A program made the position numbers and the translations under genes. Positions 5,809 to 7,331 of a DNA stretch of 7,331 nt are shown piece after piece (position 1 is the first letter of the stretch; each line of letters begins with the position of its first letter). Origin of the DNA: Fimenecus sp045613685 (GTDB taxonomy: Bacteria > Bacillota > Clostridia > Oscillospirales > Acutalibacteraceae). Below the pieces are notes generated by a model. It was not told the DNA's origin. It did no database searches and worked only from the letters and a program-made list of their open reading frames with translations. The stretch spans positions 1 through 7,331 of the forward strand of contig JAZLBL010000026.1 of the NCBI GenBank assembly GCA_045613685.1. The letters run 5' to 3'.

Positions 5809-5845
5809 AAAAATACCGAAGAGTTTTAAGCTCTTCGGTATTTTT
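5809..5845. terminator. Bidirectional factor-independent terminator
   Basis: AAATACCGAAGAG (5811-5823) pairs perfectly with CTCTTCGGTATTT (5831-5843) around a 7-base loop, extendable by A-T pairs on the outside. A run of T follows on the plus strand and a run of A precedes it, so it can stop transcription both ways. It serves the Lgt-like gene on the plus strand and the convergent synthetase gene on the minus strand, whose stop codon is at 5846-5848. Confidence 0.93.
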
Positions 5846-7331
5846 TTATTTGTTTAGCTTGTCAATTATGATTTGTGCAACTTCTTCACTCTTTTCCGTC
5901 TGGAAATAGTGAGAGTCAGCATCAATATAATGCAACTTGTCAAAATTATTTGCAAAAGTTTTCCATGATTTTTCAGCAACAGTATAGTTAGGCGTAAATA
6001 TATCGGTTTTACTGATTATTACAGATGTATTTGCGTCAATTGGCTTTGCACTCTTATAAAAGTATTCTGTCATAAAGTCAGTATCTTTGCGGAACTTTTC
6101 AACCATGTTATAGTTGCTTTCTTTAGAGAACTTTTCTATTGGTGCACCAGCTTTAATGAGTTTGCGCTGGATTGAACGTTTGAATGTATAGTTCCAACCA
6201 TTGCGTTTAGGTGGATTTAAAGGTGGAATATAACCACCGGTAATATAGTTGGAAATATCAATGCCTTGTGCTTCAAGAATATTAATAAGTTGTAAAGCAA
6301 CTGCAGTGCCAGCACAATGAGAATAAATATTGATTTCTTTTGCTTTTGAAAGTTCCTTAATTTTATTAGCAACTATCTCACATTGTTCATAAGAACGAAG
6401 ATAATCAACATAATATAGTGACATTTCAGGAGCAATTCTTTCCAATACTTTTGTGAGGGCCGCGAACGCAGAAGCATCACCACCGGCATATGGAATAAGA
6501 ATCAAAGCTTTATTAGAATCGTAAGTGCTACTAAGAGTGTAGAATCCATCACTATCAGGAATAGCACCCGCATCAAGTAATGTTGCAAGCTTTTCAGGTG
6601 TTGGATTTGCAATAAAAGTAGCAGCAGGAATGTTTTGCAGTTCGTTTTCAGAGAGAATTGCAATCATATCAAGGCTTGTGCCACCCAGGTTAAAGAAACT
6701 TTCGTTTCTGCCGACAAAGTCAATTTGAAGAATGTCTTGGAACAATTCACAGAGACATTTTTCCGTATCTGTAACAGGTTCTTCTTTAATCGCAATATTA
6801 TCAAAAACAACATCAATACTTTGGAGTGCCTTTCGGTCAAGTTTACCACTTTGATTGAGAGGCATTTTTTCAATGAACTGGAATTTGCTTGGCATCATAT
6901 ATTGCGGCAATTTGCTTTCACAATGTGCCATAATTTCGAGTATTGCGTTTTCATTGCCACAGCAGAAAGCAACAAGTGTATCTTGACCATTGTTTTCTTT
7001 AATGATAACAGCGGCAGACTCAATATTAGGAATCTCATTGATTACCTTTTCAATTTCACCTAATTCAATACGTTGACCATTGATTTTAACCTGGAAGTCG
7101 TTTCTGCCCACATAACAGATGTTGCCGTCTTCACGCCAGTAAGCAAGGTCACCAGTTTTGTAGAGTTTACCAGAACCGAATGGGTTAGGTATGAACTTTT
7201 CGTTTGTGAGTTCTTCGTTGTTTAAGTAACCTTGACCAACGTTTACACCAGCAATACAAAGTTCACCTATTACTCCAATAGGAACTAAGTTGTTGTATTT
7301 ATCTACAATATGGAGTTGAGTGTTGTAGATA
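5846..7331 (-). CDS. Nonribosomal peptide synthetase, C-terminal termination module (5' partial)
   Basis: The frame is open to the right edge. The visible 494 residues are the end of a larger synthetase. Counting from the edge, residues 1-175 are the C-terminal part of an adenylation domain: motif A6 (GELCIAGVNVGQGYLNN), A7 (LYKTGDLAYW), A8 (GRNDFQVKINGQRIELGEIE) and A10 (NQSGKLDRKAL) with the catalytic lysine. The amino-acid-selecting pocket lies outside the window. Residues about 185-250 are a peptidyl carrier domain with its phosphopantetheine serine S219 in FFNLGGTSLDMI (codon 6674-6676). Residues about 272-494 are an alpha/beta-hydrolase thioesterase: ILIPYAGGDASAF, the nucleophile elbow SHCAG with C339 (codon 6314-6316), probable acid D443 in SKTDIF and H474 in DADSHYF. 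The usual serine nucleophile is replaced by cysteine. The thioesterase should release the finished peptide by hydrolysis or cyclisation. A GTG at 7111 falls inside motif A8 and is not a start. The terminator at 5809-5845 shows that this is the last gene of its transcript. Confidence 0.95.
   Translation of the reverse strand, partial: IYNTQLHIVDKYNNLVPIGVIGELCIAGVNVGQGYLNNEELTNEKFIPNPFGSGKLYKTGDLAYWREDGNICYVGRNDFQVKINGQRIELGEIEKVINEIPNIESAAVIIKENNGQDTLVAFCCGNENAILEIMAHCESKLPQYMMPSKFQFIEKMPLNQSGKLDRKALQSIDVVFDNIAIKEEPVTDTEKCLCELFQDILQIDFVGRNESFFNLGGTSLDMIAILSENELQNIPAATFIANPTPEKLATLLDAGAIPDSDGFYTLSSTYDSNKALILIPYAGGDASAFAALTKVLERIAPEMSLYYVDYLRSYEQCEIVANKIKELSKAKEINIYSHCAGTAVALQLINILEAQGIDISNYITGGYIPPLNPPKRNGWNYTFKRSIQRKLIKAGAPIEKFSKESNYNMVEKFRKDTDFMTEYFYKSAKPIDANTSVIISKTDIFTPNYTVAEKSWKTFANNFDKLHYIDADSHYFQTEKSEEVAQIIIDKLNK

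Noticed and set aside
6635..7063. 142-residue plus-strand frame
   Set aside because: It lies antisense to the well-supported carrier and adenylation domains. Its translation shows no family features.
7109..7111. GTG as the start of a 421-residue stand-alone protein
   Set aside because: It falls inside adenylation motif A8. The frame stays open to the window edge and encodes motifs A6 and A7 upstream.

Overview
The window looks like a chromosomal segment of a low-GC, endospore-forming member of the Clostridia (Bacillota), probably a gut or rumen lineage near Oscillospiraceae/Ruminococcaceae. The evidence is AT-rich coding sequence, strong GGAGG-type ribosome binding sites, a clear SpoVT sporulation regulator, a DUF4367-type sigma/anti-sigma pair, a GH35 beta-galactosidase, and short G/C-rich palindromic repeats of a kind I associate with that group. 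The taxonomic placement is inference.

Layout. Bases 1-172 hold palindromic dispersed-repeat sequence. spoVT (231-770, minus) follows. A 490-base gene-free stretch (771-1260) comes next. It holds a second block of palindromic repeats (798-935), a candidate sigma-G-like promoter (964-992), three copies of a 17-base ACGCGT-centred motif (1013-1161), a perfect 13-bp inverted repeat (1095-1122) and a factor-independent terminator (1197-1249).

That terminator ends a minus-strand operon of three genes. In transcription order these are an ECF-type sigma factor (2350-2892), a membrane-anchored DUF4367 protein that is probably its regulator and whose start overlaps the sigma stop (1728-2357), and a small secreted protein (1261-1668). 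Divergent promoters at 2915-2943 (minus) and 2978-3006 (plus) separate the operon from a cytoplasmic GH35 beta-galactosidase (3037-4788, plus). A near-consensus promoter at 4817-4845 drives an Lgt-family membrane protein (4873-5802, plus).

A bidirectional terminator (5809-5845) lies between that gene and the 3' end of a nonribosomal peptide synthetase gene (5846 to beyond the right edge, minus). The visible part of the synthetase is the C-terminal end of an adenylation domain, then a peptidyl carrier domain, then a thioesterase.

How the genes work together. The sigma factor, DUF4367 protein and secreted protein form one plausible signalling/envelope unit. The beta-galactosidase, Lgt-like protein, spoVT and synthetase appear to be independent transcription units. 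The most interesting points are the thioesterase nucleophile, which is cysteine in an S-H-C-A-G elbow instead of serine in G-x-S-x-G; the spaced 17-base motifs upstream of spoVT; and the Lgt-like protein, which lacks the usual arginine-containing Lgt signature.
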